Positions 16,966 to 26,829 of a stretch of DNA of 38,661 nt are shown one piece after another; position 1 is the stretch's first letter, and every line of letters begins with the position of its first letter. Under the pieces are notes generated by a model. That model did not search any database. It saw only the letters and a program-made list of their open reading frames with translations, and was not told the origin of the DNA. This stretch comes from Caulobacterales bacterium. GTDB lineage: Bacteria > Pseudomonadota > Alphaproteobacteria > Caulobacterales > Caulobacteraceae. Location of the stretch: positions 1 to 38,661 of the forward strand of contig JAFLCT010000013.1 of assembly GCA_017302335.1 (NCBI GenBank). The letters run 5' to 3'. A program made the position numbers and the translations under genes.

Positions 16966-17436
16966 CTAGTTCGCCGGCGCCCGCACGGCGGCCACGACGG
17001 CGTCGGAGCGGTCGTTGGGAATGGCGAAGCTGAGCACATATTGCTCGATCTTCCAGCCGTCGGCGGTCTTGCGCATCACGCCCGAGCCGCGCGTGGCGCC
17101 ATAGTGGCGGCTGTCCAGCTTCTCTTCGAACCAGGCGATGCAACGGCAGTCGATGTCGGCGATGGCGACCAACCGCTCCGTCGCCGGAAAGCTCCAGCCG
17201 TCGCCCCGCTGGAAATGAGGTTCGGCGTAGGCCCTGAACTCGGCCAGGGACCAGTGTTCGTTCGGGTCCGTTCCGACGAAACGGGCGTCGGGCGCGAACA
17301 GGTCGAAATAGGCGGCTTCATCCGCCGTCGAGGAGGCGAGGTTCAACCGGTCCAGCACGGCGGTCACCTCGGCCACGGCGGGATCGGGCGCGGTCTGCAC
17401 GGCGGCGGCGGCGAACAGGGCGGCGATCAGACTCAT
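16966..17436 (-). CDS. Exported SnoaL/NTF2-like domain protein
   Basis: The 156-residue protein has a short cleavable signal (MSLIAALFAAAAVQTA) followed by a single NTF2-like cone domain. It includes AYFDLFAPDARFVGTDPNEHW, WSLAEFRAYAEPHF, and a C-terminal strand pair VMRKTADGWKIEQYVLSF. Such domains bind small molecules or mediate dimerisation; no catalytic set is evident. GGGAGA precedes ATG 17436. It is cotranscribed with recO, with zero spacing. The role is unknown. Confidence 0.75.
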   Translation of the reverse strand: MSLIAALFAAAAVQTAPDPAVAEVTAVLDRLNLASSTADEAAYFDLFAPDARFVGTDPNEHWSLAEFRAYAEPHFQRGDGWSFPATERLVAIADIDCRCIAWFEEKLDSRHYGATRGSGVMRKTADGWKIEQYVLSFAIPNDRSDAVVAAVRAPAN

Positions 17437-17495
17437 GACGGTCTCCCGAACTCTCTGCTCAGACTAGGCCCTCATGAGGCGCGCGGAAACGGGTG

Positions 17496-17543
17496 TTGAC
17501 AGGTCCCGTCTTCCGTTTGCATATAACTAATCAGTTATATAAT
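17496..17543 (+). promoter_or_regulatory. Promoter and ArsR-type operator of the arsR-SRPBCC-VOC operon
   Basis: TTGACA (17496-17501) is a consensus -35. The perfect palindrome ATATAACT-AATC-AGTTATAT (17521-17540) ends one base before the first possible ATG (17542). TATAAT (17538-17543) overlaps its right arm and, with TTTGCA (17516-17521) 16 bases upstream, forms a second possible promoter. A+T-rich palindromes over the -10 are typical ArsR-family operators, so the adjacent regulator probably represses here. Confidence 0.65.
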
Positions 17544-17913
17544 GAATCGGTTCACAACGATGCCGGAGGCGCAAGACAGGCTGGACGCCCTGTTCTCGGC
17601 CCTCGCCGATCCGACGCGCCGCGCCATCCTGGCCCGGTTGACGGAAGGCGAGGCGTCGGTGGGCGAACTGTCGGAACCGTTCGCCATGAGCGGCCCGGCC
17701 GTCTCGAAACACCTCAAGGTGCTGGAGAAGGCGGGTCTGATCAGCCGGAGCCGCGAAGCCCAGTGGCGCCCCGCCCGGCTGGAGCCTGACGGCCTGAAAA
17801 CCGTGGCCGACTGGCTCGAACAGTACCGCCGCTTCTGGGACGCCAGCTTCGACCGTCTCGACGCCTATCTCCGCCAGGTTCAGAAAGGAAAATCCGATGG
17901 CCCAGGACATTGA
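17542..17913 (+). CDS. ArsR-family winged-helix transcriptional regulator
   Basis: The 123-residue protein has a classic ArsR fold: ALFSALADPTRRAILARL, the recognition helix region MSGPAVSKHLKVLEKAGLI, and the wing ISRSREAQWRPARLEPDGL. The metal-binding Cys motif of ArsR/SmtB is absent, as in the subgroup linked to SRPBCC proteins. ATG 17542 abuts the operator, so ATG 17560 (MPEAQDRLDALF) is an equally good start. The gene overlaps the first SRPBCC gene by 17 bases and should autoregulate the operon. Confidence 0.88.
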   Translation: MNRFTTMPEAQDRLDALFSALADPTRRAILARLTEGEASVGELSEPFAMSGPAVSKHLKVLEKAGLISRSREAQWRPARLEPDGLKTVADWLEQYRRFWDASFDRLDAYLRQVQKGKSDGPGH

Positions 17914-18397
17914 CAACCCCTGCCTCACCCCCGGCACGGCTCATGAGCATGAATTGGTGCTGCGCCGCGTGTTCGACGCCTCGCCCGAGAAGATCTGGAA
18001 GGCGTGGATGGACCCGGCCCTGCTGCAACAATGGTTCTGCCCCAAGCCCTGGTACGTCACCGACGCCGTGATCGAACCCCACGCCGGAGGGCGCATGAAT
18101 TTCATCATGCACGGGCCGGACGGCGAGGTGATGCCGAACTCGGGCGTCTTCCTTGAGGTCGTCCCGCAGAAGAAATGGACCACCACCGACGCCCTGACCC
18201 CGGACTGGAAGCCGGCGGGGATGCCGTTCATGGTCGCCACGGTCGAACTGACCCCGCTGCCGGACGGCAAGACCGAATATGTCGCCACCGCCCGTCACTG
18301 GAACGAGGCGACGATGAAGCAGCACGAGGCCATGGGCTTCCACGAGGGCTGGGGCGCCGCCGCCGACCAACTGGCCGAGCTGTTGAAGACTGTCTGA
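17897..18397 (+). CDS. SRPBCC/AHSA1-domain protein, copy 1
   Basis: The 166-residue single-domain protein has the activator-of-Hsp90 C-terminal-like START fold: LVLRRVFDASPEKIWKAWMD, QQWFCPKPW, GGRMNFIMHGPDGEV, and a closing helix HEGWGAAADQLAELL. The fold makes a hydrophobic ligand cavity. AAAGGAAA precedes the ATG, which lies inside the end of arsR. Proteins of this kind next to ArsR and VOC genes are often annotated as ligand-binding or resistance-linked; the ligand here is unknown. Confidence 0.85.
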   Translation: MAQDIDNPCLTPGTAHEHELVLRRVFDASPEKIWKAWMDPALLQQWFCPKPWYVTDAVIEPHAGGRMNFIMHGPDGEVMPNSGVFLEVVPQKKWTTTDALTPDWKPAGMPFMVATVELTPLPDGKTEYVATARHWNEATMKQHEAMGFHEGWGAAADQLAELLKTV

Positions 18398-18400
18398 CCC

Positions 18401-18904
18401 ATGACCCACGTCGAACACGCGCCCCAAGCCGACCTGCCGCCCCTGCCGCCGATGACGGAGCTGGTGCTGCATATGGAGCGGGTGTTCGACGCCCCTCGTG
18501 AGTTGGTCTGGCGCGCCTGGACCAATCCCGAGGTGGTGGTGCTGTGGCTCGGTCCCGTCGAATGGCCCGCCGTGAAGGTCGAACAGGATCTGCGTGTCGG
18601 CGGCGCATGGCGCGCCTGCCTGAAGTCGGCCGATGGCGATGAGGTGCTGTGGCAGGGCGGAACCTATCGCGAGATCGTCCCGCCCCGCCGCCTGGTCTTC
18701 ACCTTCAAATGGGACGACAGTCACGAGGACGGCCCGCCTGCCGACACCCTGGTCATCGTCGAGTTCGACGACATGGACGACGGCCAGACCCGTATGCGCT
18801 TCACCCATTTAGGTCTGAAATCAGAACGCAGCCTGACCGGCCATGCCTACGGCTGGAACAGCACGGCCGACCGGCTCGAAGCCTTCCTCGAAACGATGGA
18901 CTAA
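18401..18904 (+). CDS. SRPBCC/AHSA1-domain protein, copy 2
   Basis: The 167-residue protein is a second START-like domain: MERVFDAPRELVWRAWTNPE, WLGPVEWPAVKVEQDLRVGG, TYREIVPPRRLVFTFKW, and the end helix GWNSTADRLEAFLETMD. It starts 3 bases after the first copy ends, and the two look like diverged tandem paralogs. Both may bind related hydrophobic ligands. The Pro-rich N-terminal stretch (ADLPPLPPM) is extra. Confidence 0.85.
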   Translation: MTHVEHAPQADLPPLPPMTELVLHMERVFDAPRELVWRAWTNPEVVVLWLGPVEWPAVKVEQDLRVGGAWRACLKSADGDEVLWQGGTYREIVPPRRLVFTFKWDDSHEDGPPADTLVIVEFDDMDDGQTRMRFTHLGLKSERSLTGHAYGWNSTADRLEAFLETMD

Positions 18905-18918
18905 GGAGAGAGACGCCC

Positions 18919-19347
18919 ATGAAGATCGTGACCAGCCTGTCCTTCCGGGGACAATGCCGCCAGGCCTTCGAATTCTACGCCCAGGTCCTGGGCGGAAAGA
19001 TCACCTCGGCCTTCCCCTATGGCGAAGGTCCGCCCGATATGCCGGTCGGTCCCCAGTACAAGGACTGGCTGATGCACGCCTGGCTGGACGTCGGCGATCA
19101 GTCGATCATGGGCGCCGACATGGATGCGGACTGGGCGCCGAACATCGACAAGCCCAAGAACGGCTTCGACGTCACCCTGCACTATGACGACGCGGCCGAG
19201 GCCAGGCGGATCTTCGACGCCCTGTCGGAAGGCGGCAAGGTGGTCATGGCCTTCGCGCCGACCTTCTGGTCGCCCGGCTATGGCAGCTTCATCGACAAGT
19301 TCGGCGTGCCGTGGATGATCAACACCATGGGTCCGCCGCAGGGCTGA
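18919..19347 (+). CDS. VOC-family (PhnB/glyoxalase-like) protein
   Basis: The 142-residue protein carries a paired beta-alpha-beta-beta-beta VOC fold: SLSFRGQCRQAFEFYAQVLG near the N-terminus, GDQSIMGADM, and a C-terminal ALSEGGKVVMAFAPTFWSPG with FGVPWMINT. This is the PhnB-like subfamily; the substrate is unknown. AAGGAGAG provides a strong ribosome site. It is the last gene of the arsR operon and overlaps the 3' end of the convergent ABC-F gene by 29 bases. Confidence 0.85.
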   Translation: MKIVTSLSFRGQCRQAFEFYAQVLGGKITSAFPYGEGPPDMPVGPQYKDWLMHAWLDVGDQSIMGADMDADWAPNIDKPKNGFDVTLHYDDAAEARRIFDALSEGGKVVMAFAPTFWSPGYGSFIDKFGVPWMINTMGPPQG

Positions 19348-21034
19348 GCGTGATCCGACGATCGACGCCGACGGCGTCCAGAAAGTCCTCGTCGTGGCTG
19401 ACCACGACCAGGGCGCCGTCATAGGCCCTCAGCCCCGCCTCGACCGCCGCGATGGAGTCGAGGTCCAGATGGTTGGTCGGTTCGTCCAGCAACAGCAGGC
19501 GCGGCGGCCGCGCGCCGGTCATGGCGCAGGCCAGGGCCGCGCGCAGCCGCTCCCCGCCCGACAGCGTCCCCGCCGTCCGCTCGGCCGTCGTATTGCGAAA
19601 CAGGAACCGCGCCAGCGCCGCCTGGGCCTGGTTCAGCGTGGCCTCGGGATTGATCCGCCGATAGGCCTCCAGCAACGTCTCCTCGGGCTTCAGCACGGCT
19701 GCGTGCTGATCCAACAGGGCGGTCTCGACCAAGGCTTCATCGACGATCCGTCGCAGCAGGGTCGTCTTGCCGCTGCCGTTCGGTCCCGTCACCGCGATCC
19801 GTTCCGGGCCTGTAATGGTCAGATCCAACATCTCCTCCCCGCTTGTGGGGAGGGGGACCATGCGAAGCCTGGTGGAGGGGGCGGCGCCGAAGTTGGACAT
19901 TGAGGCGTCCCCTCCGTCACGGCCGCTTTGCGCCCGCGCCGCCTCCCCATCGCTTCGCGACAGGGAGGAAAAGGGCACGCTCAGCCTCAGCACCGTCCTT
20001 CCCGCCGCCAGCCCGGTCGGGGGCATCGGAATCTCCAGCGGCCGCACCCGCTCCACGGCCGCCAGGGCCTGGTCCAGATCGGCCTGCACCGCCTCGGCGC
20101 GCCGCTCCGCCAGTCGGATTTCCTTGCCCGCGCTCTCCTCGGCGCGGCGCTTCATGCCGCCCAACACGATCTTCGGCGCCGAACCGGATGCGGCATAGGT
20201 CCCGCCCGCCCTGTCGCGACGCGCCCGCTTCTCAACCGACCGCTGACGCTCTCGCGCGGTCCGGTCGGTCTCGCGTTCAGCCTCGTCCAGCCTCTGTTCG
20301 GCCAGCGCACGCTCCGTCGCCCGCCGCTCGGCATACAGATCCCAGCCGCCGCCATAGACGCGCGCGCCCAGGCTCGACACCTCCACGATCCGGTCCATCC
20401 GACGCAACAGCGCCCGGTCGTGGCTGACCACCACCGCCCCGCCGCGCCAGGTCTCCAGCACCCGCTCCACCAGGTCTTTCGCTTCGGCGTCCAGATTGTT
20501 GGTCGGCTCGTCCAGCACGATCAGGTCCGGCGCCGCCAGCAGCAGGGCCGCCAGGCGTACGCGCGTCTGCTCTCCGCCGCTCAGCGTGCGGGTCAGGCGA
20601 TCCGACGGCAGGCCCTCTAATCCGACTTCAGCCATGGCGTCCGCGACGCGCGTTTCCAGCGTCCAGTCCGCCTCGGCCAGATCGTCCGCTGTCCCCTCGC
20701 CCGCCAACACGCGGGCCAACAGCGCCAGACCCGGCCCGACGCCCAGGGTTCCGGCCACGGTCTCCCGCGGTCCCGGGTGGGCGACCTGCGCCAACCAGCC
20801 GACGGTTGCGGCGCGAGTGACTGAACCTTCGGCGGGCGCGTCCAGCCCGGCGATCAGACGCAACAAGGTGGTCTTGCCGACCCCGTTGCGGCCGACGACA
20901 GCCGTGCGCTCGCGCCCGAAGGCGAGGCTCAGATTATCGAATAGGGTGTGGCCGTCAGGCGTGCGGGCCGCGACGCCGTTCAGCGTCACGAGCGCGGATA
21001 CGAACCGGCTTGGGTTTGGGTAGAGAGAGGACAT
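19319..21034 (-). CDS. ABC-F family ATPase with a repeat-derived insert
   Basis: The 571-residue protein has two ATPase cassettes and no membrane segments. Cassette 1: Walker A GRNGVGKTT (48-56), LSGGE (151), LIVLDEPTNNLD (171-182). Cassette 2: Walker A GPNGSGKTT (417-425), LSGGE (491), LLLLDEPTNHLD (513-524). A charged linker lies between. ABC-F proteins act on ribosomes. Residues about 356-401, just before the second Walker A strand, are low-complexity and encoded by a palindromic repeat (19834-19968). ATG 21034 has no Shine-Dalgarno; GTG 20989 (VTLNGVAAR) is an alternative start, possibly coupled to the small ORF at 20955-21092. Confidence 0.85.
   Translation of the reverse strand: MSSLYPNPSRFVSALVTLNGVAARTPDGHTLFDNLSLAFGRERTAVVGRNGVGKTTLLRLIAGLDAPAEGSVTRAATVGWLAQVAHPGPRETVAGTLGVGPGLALLARVLAGEGTADDLAEADWTLETRVADAMAEVGLEGLPSDRLTRTLSGGEQTRVRLAALLLAAPDLIVLDEPTNNLDAEAKDLVERVLETWRGGAVVVSHDRALLRRMDRIVEVSSLGARVYGGGWDLYAERRATERALAEQRLDEAERETDRTARERQRSVEKRARRDRAGGTYAASGSAPKIVLGGMKRRAEESAGKEIRLAERRAEAVQADLDQALAAVERVRPLEIPMPPTGLAAGRTVLRLSVPFSSLSRSDGEAARAQSGRDGGDASMSNFGAAPSTRLRMVPLPTSGEEMLDLTITGPERIAVTGPNGSGKTTLLRRIVDEALVETALLDQHAAVLKPEETLLEAYRRINPEATLNQAQAALARFLFRNTTAERTAGTLSGGERLRAALACAMTGARPPRLLLLDEPTNHLDLDSIAAVEAGLRAYDGALVVVSHDEDFLDAVGVDRRITLSPAADPWC
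19834..19968. repeat. Palindromic intergenic-type repeat inside the ABC-F gene
   Basis: CCTCCCC-GCTTGT-GGGGAGG (19834-19853) and CCTCCC...GGGAGG (19942-19968, with inner TCGC/GCGA) bound a 135-base segment. It also contains ACCATGCGAAGCCTGGT. The segment is 45 codons long, so the frame is kept. The encoded residues are rich in Ser, Gly, Ala and Pro and sit where ABC-F relatives have an ordinary strand. Confidence 0.7.
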
Positions 21035-21092
21035 AGGCGAACGCCAGCAGCGGTGCGGAAAGGGCGAAACCGATTTCCAGGGCGCTGATCAT
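20955..21092 (-). CDS. Possible 45-residue membrane microprotein
   Basis: The ORF runs from ATG 21092 to TGA 20955. It has an excellent GGAGG ribosome site 8 bases upstream, the best in this intergenic region. The product begins MISALEIGFALSAPLLAFAY, one plausible membrane helix, then a basic, Pro-rich tail (LPKPKPVRIRARDAERRR). It overlaps the ABC-F start by 80 bases in another frame, and that gene has no ribosome site of its own. It could be a leader ORF coupling translation of the ATPase gene, or a small membrane protein in its own right. No family is recognised. Confidence 0.4.
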   Translation of the reverse strand: MISALEIGFALSAPLLAFAYVLSLPKPKPVRIRARDAERRRGPHA

Positions 21093-21258
21093 GTTCGTGG
21101 CCTCCAACTCACACAGGCGAGGATCGAAGGATGGGGTCGAATGTCGCCGTGCGCAACCTTTTTCCAGCAGGGTCTTCGGTCAAGGCGCGATAGCGAGGCC
21201 ATCTCCGACAGTCCCGCGCCGACTGATCCCATGACGCGAACGGGCGCCCTCAGCCGGA

Positions 21259-21539
21259 TCAGCGATCTTCACGTGTGTGGAACACGCGCACGACGATCAC
21301 GTCGCCATCGTCCAGTCGATAGCGAAGCTCGTAACCGGCGGTCCCAAATCTGACCACCAGGCGGTAAAAGCCTTGCCCAGATCGACACCAGACCTTGGAT
21401 AGGCGCTCAACTGCCCGACGGCGTCGGCGATCGCATCCATCGCCCTTTCGGCCGCAGTCGGATTCTGTTCCGCAAGGAATTTTTCGAGCCGCTCACGGTC
21501 GCCGACTGCGTCTCGCGTGAACCGGACCCGGACCGTCAT
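21259..21539 (-). pseudogene. ParE/RelE-type toxin gene, frameshifted
   Basis: Reading from ATG 21539 gives a normal ParE start (VRVRFTRDAVGDRERLEKFL, then LSAYPRSGVDLGKAF) and then an unrelated tail that stops at 21297. In the -1 frame the DNA continues with a perfect ParE ending: FYRLVVRFGTAGYELRYRLD, then DGDVIVVRVFHTREDR, stopping at 21259-21261. The switch falls on four A residues (plus strand 21366-21369). Adding one base there restores a 93-residue toxin. The intact toxin would poison gyrase or mRNA depending on subfamily. The gene overlaps its antitoxin by 4 bases. A sequencing error at the homopolymer is possible. Confidence 0.82.
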
Positions 21540-21778
21540 CGCCCCTGAAGGCGGCGGACGTTGGTGCGCAGGTCCGTCAACCACGCCTCGGCGGAAACCG
21601 TGTCGCCCGTTCGTCCATAGGCGTCCCAGCGGCGTTGATCTTCCGCCGCGTCCGACCCAATCGCCTGATCGAGAACGCCCAGCGCATAGACCGCCGGGTC
21701 CAGGCCGACCTCGGCGGCGCGCGCCTTCAACCGCTCCGCACGATCCGAATCCAGATGAATATCGAAGCTGTCAGCCAT
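21536..21778 (-). CDS. ParD-like ribbon-helix-helix antitoxin
   Basis: The 80-residue protein starts with a ribbon-helix-helix-like segment ([36 protein letters not shown]) and ends in a toxin-binding tail ([16 protein letters not shown]). The frame is open further upstream, but ATG 21778 begins the family homology. It overlaps the toxin start by 4 bases. It is divergent from uvrA, with a LexA box 35 bases upstream of its ATG. With the toxin frameshifted it may persist as an orphan antitoxin or regulator. Confidence 0.78.
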   Translation of the reverse strand: MADSFDIHLDSDRAERLKARAAEVGLDPAVYALGVLDQAIGSDAAEDQRRWDAYGRTGDTVSAEAWLTDLRTNVRRLQGR

Positions 21779-21813
21779 GGCCGACGATACCGCGACGACG
21801 CCCCCATCACAAT

Positions 21814-21828
21814 GTTCCCACATTGTTC
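21814..21828 (+). promoter_or_regulatory. LexA (SOS) box upstream of uvrA
   Basis: GTTC-CCACATT-GTTC matches the alphaproteobacterial LexA direct repeat GTTC-N7-GTTC exactly. It lies 80 bases before the uvrA ATG in the gap shared with the divergent parD-like gene. uvrA is a common SOS gene, so LexA repression with damage induction is the expected control. Confidence 0.82.
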
Positions 21829-21908
21829 TTGCTGAAACCCGCGAATTGCTTCCCATATGGCGGTGTCGCGCCGGACCTCTGCCCGGCCCTTGGCGTTCCC
21901 GGATTTCG

Positions 21909-24834
<2,926 letters not shown>

Positions 24835-24839
<5 letters not shown>

Positions 24840-24852
24840 CCGGGCGGTCAGG
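24835..24852. terminator. Hairpin over the convergent stops of uvrA and a membrane protein gene
   Basis: CCTGACC-GGGC-GGTCAGG forms a perfect 7-bp stem that contains both stop codons. There is no T-run, so termination efficiency is uncertain. The two genes are separated by only 8 bases. Confidence 0.45.
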
Positions 24853-25744
24853 CCGCCTCCCCGTCCTTGCCGCTCAGCGCGCGATAGGCGGCCGAGAAGG
24901 GCGCATAGATCACCGCCAATTGCAGGGATGAGATCAGGGCGTTGATCACGCCCCAGCCCAACAGGGCCGGCCAGGCCGTGCGAATGATTTCATCCAGCCG
25001 CGCCTCCTCCATGCCGGACAGCACATTCAGTCCGCCCGTCATCAAGGTGACGGCCTGGGCGATGATGCCGCCCAACAGACCGACCAGCAGACTCATCACC
25101 ACCGCCAGGACGGCCATGCCCAGGATCGGCCAGAACCGGCCCCTCGTCCGGGCGAAGGAGTCCAGGAAGGCGAAACGCCGCTCGGCCACCACGATCGGCA
25201 CGGCCAGGCTGAAGCGAACCATCAGCCAGATCGCCAGGAGCATCAGGGCGATCCCGCCAAGGATCACGCCCAACCACAGGCCCGAGGTCCCGCTGGCGTT
25301 CGCGAAACCGGCGACAAAGCCGATCACGGACCCGCCCAGGGTCATGATGACGCCGAAGACGAGGCCCAAAACCAAGGTGACGACCAGAACCCGCACCTCG
25401 TCCATGCCCAGCCGCAGATAGCCGAACGCCGATTGCGCCGGGCGCAACACGGCGCGGGCGACCGCGGCGTTGATCACCGCGCCGAACACCAGGCTCAGCG
25501 GCATGACCCAGGCGAAGAGGCTGAAATAGATCAGGCCCAGGGTGTTGAAGTCGCTGAACTGGGGATTGCTCATCCCTTCCAGACGCTCCATCTCGTTGAC
25601 CATCTGAATGATCGACCCGCTCGCCAGGGCCATGACCCCGGCGAAGAAGACGATATAGGCCAACGCCCACCACAGGACGGTCATCGGACTGCGCCGTGTC
25701 AGGCGGAACCCCTCAAAAGCCGCGTCGCTCGCGGAAAAGCTCAT
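24848..25744 (-). CDS. Polytopic membrane protein, paralog B
   Basis: The 298-residue protein starts [20 protein letters not shown] (GAGGAG six bases before ATG 25744). It has about six hydrophobic segments: around 24-45, 70-95, 125-150, 155-190, 215-245 and 265-285. It shares with the upstream gene the cytoplasmic start (phenylalanine, small residues, FRL), the central [13 protein letters not shown], and a late loop before the last helix. No catalytic motif is evident. I do not know the function. The two genes are 10 bases apart and form a tandem duplicate. Confidence 0.75.
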   Translation of the reverse strand: MSFSASDAAFEGFRLTRRSPMTVLWWALAYIVFFAGVMALASGSIIQMVNEMERLEGMSNPQFSDFNTLGLIYFSLFAWVMPLSLVFGAVINAAVARAVLRPAQSAFGYLRLGMDEVRVLVVTLVLGLVFGVIMTLGGSVIGFVAGFANASGTSGLWLGVILGGIALMLLAIWLMVRFSLAVPIVVAERRFAFLDSFARTRGRFWPILGMAVLAVVMSLLVGLLGGIIAQAVTLMTGGLNVLSGMEEARLDEIIRTAWPALLGWGVINALISSLQLAVIYAPFSAAYRALSGKDGEAA

Positions 25745-25754
25745 CGGTGTCTCC

Positions 25755-26708
25755 TCACAGTTCGTTCGTATCCGGCGCGGCCGGTTCAGCGATTGCATCG
25801 GTCGGCGTCAATTGGCGCACGGCCGAAGCATAGGGCGCCAACCCCATGACGCCCGTCAGGCCGTACACCCAGCACAGCGGCAGGATCAGCACGCTCAGCC
25901 ACGCCACCTGCGGATTGGACGCCACATAGTCGAACAGTTCGGCCGGGCTTTCCGGCAAGACCGTGCTCAGACCCAAGGCCATCCCCAGGCCGAAGCCGAC
26001 AGCCGCCAGGACCATGTAGGCCACGAACATGATCACGATCACCAGAAGCCAGATCGCCAGGGTCATTCCGACCAGTCGCCACGTCTGCCCGGCCCCCAGC
26101 CGCCAGCCGACGCCGAACTCGAAATCCTGCACCGCGACGAAGGCGGGCGGAATCAGACAGACCCGGGCATAGATGAGCAGTATGGCGAGCAGGCTGGCGA
26201 TCATCATGACGAACACGCCCATGGCCCGCCCCCCCTCTGAAAGGACCGGCCAAAGGGCCAGACCCGCGCCGACCGCGACCAGGATCAGGGCGATCATGAC
26301 GGCCATGACGGCCACGAACAGGGCGATATAGCTGACGGCGACCCGCAACTCGTCCATCCCCAGACCCAGGCCGAACAGGCGCCGCCGACCCCGAGCAGGG
26401 TCCAGCACCAGCCGATAGACCGCCGCGCCCAACATTCCATAGACCAGCAGTTGCAGGGCGTAGCTGAGCAGATTCGCCAGATTGCTGCGCAGGATATAGT
26501 CGTTGAAGGCGGCGCTGTCGGACGCTCCGCTCCCGGCCGTCAGCTCGGCCCAGGGCATATTCATAAAGGCCGGGGCCAGGATCAGTATGGGGATCAGGCT
26601 GGGAACCAGCATCAGCAGCCCCCATACGAACACCGACAGCGGTCTCTGGCCCACCAGGCGGAAGCCGTCTCCGAGCGCCTCGCCTATCGAGAATCCACGC
26701 TTCGCCAT
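25755..26708 (-). CDS. Polytopic membrane protein, paralog A
   Basis: The 317-residue protein starts MAKRGFSIGEALGDGFRLVG (AAGGGG upstream of ATG 26708). It has about six membrane segments and the shared motif LGLGMDELRVAVSY near residue 120. It ends in an acidic Pro/Ala tail. It is first in a two-gene unit with paralog B and divergent from trmFO across 121 bases. Function is unknown; the paired paralogs may form a hetero-oligomer (inference). Confidence 0.75.
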   Translation of the reverse strand: MAKRGFSIGEALGDGFRLVGQRPLSVFVWGLLMLVPSLIPILILAPAFMNMPWAELTAGSGASDSAAFNDYILRSNLANLLSYALQLLVYGMLGAAVYRLVLDPARGRRRLFGLGLGMDELRVAVSYIALFVAVMAVMIALILVAVGAGLALWPVLSEGGRAMGVFVMMIASLLAILLIYARVCLIPPAFVAVQDFEFGVGWRLGAGQTWRLVGMTLAIWLLVIVIMFVAYMVLAAVGFGLGMALGLSTVLPESPAELFDYVASNPQVAWLSVLILPLCWVYGLTGVMGLAPYASAVRQLTPTDAIAEPAAPDTNEL

Positions 26709-26829
26709 CTCAAAACCCCTTACTCCCAAGGCAAGCCCCCTCGCCTTATTCTCACCACCATAGCCCGTAGCGGGCCGCCATCGCCAGACGAATGCTGACG
26801 AAGCCGTCGCACGTGGCTAGAAAGCCGCG

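Noticed and set aside
17496-17527. TTGACA paired with TATAAC as a single promoter
   Set aside because: The spacing is 20 bases, too long for a good sigma-70 promoter. CATATA (18-base spacing) or the TTTGCA/TATAAT pair fits better.
21360-21375. Programmed -1 frameshifting in the ParE-type gene
   Set aside because: The site has only a T4 run, not a canonical slippery heptamer, and I see no downstream stimulatory structure. A mutation or sequencing error is simpler; kept only as a lesser option.
21777-21908. 44-residue N-terminal extension of UvrA
   Set aside because: It runs over the LexA box and lacks similarity to UvrA; ATG 21909 starts the canonical sequence.
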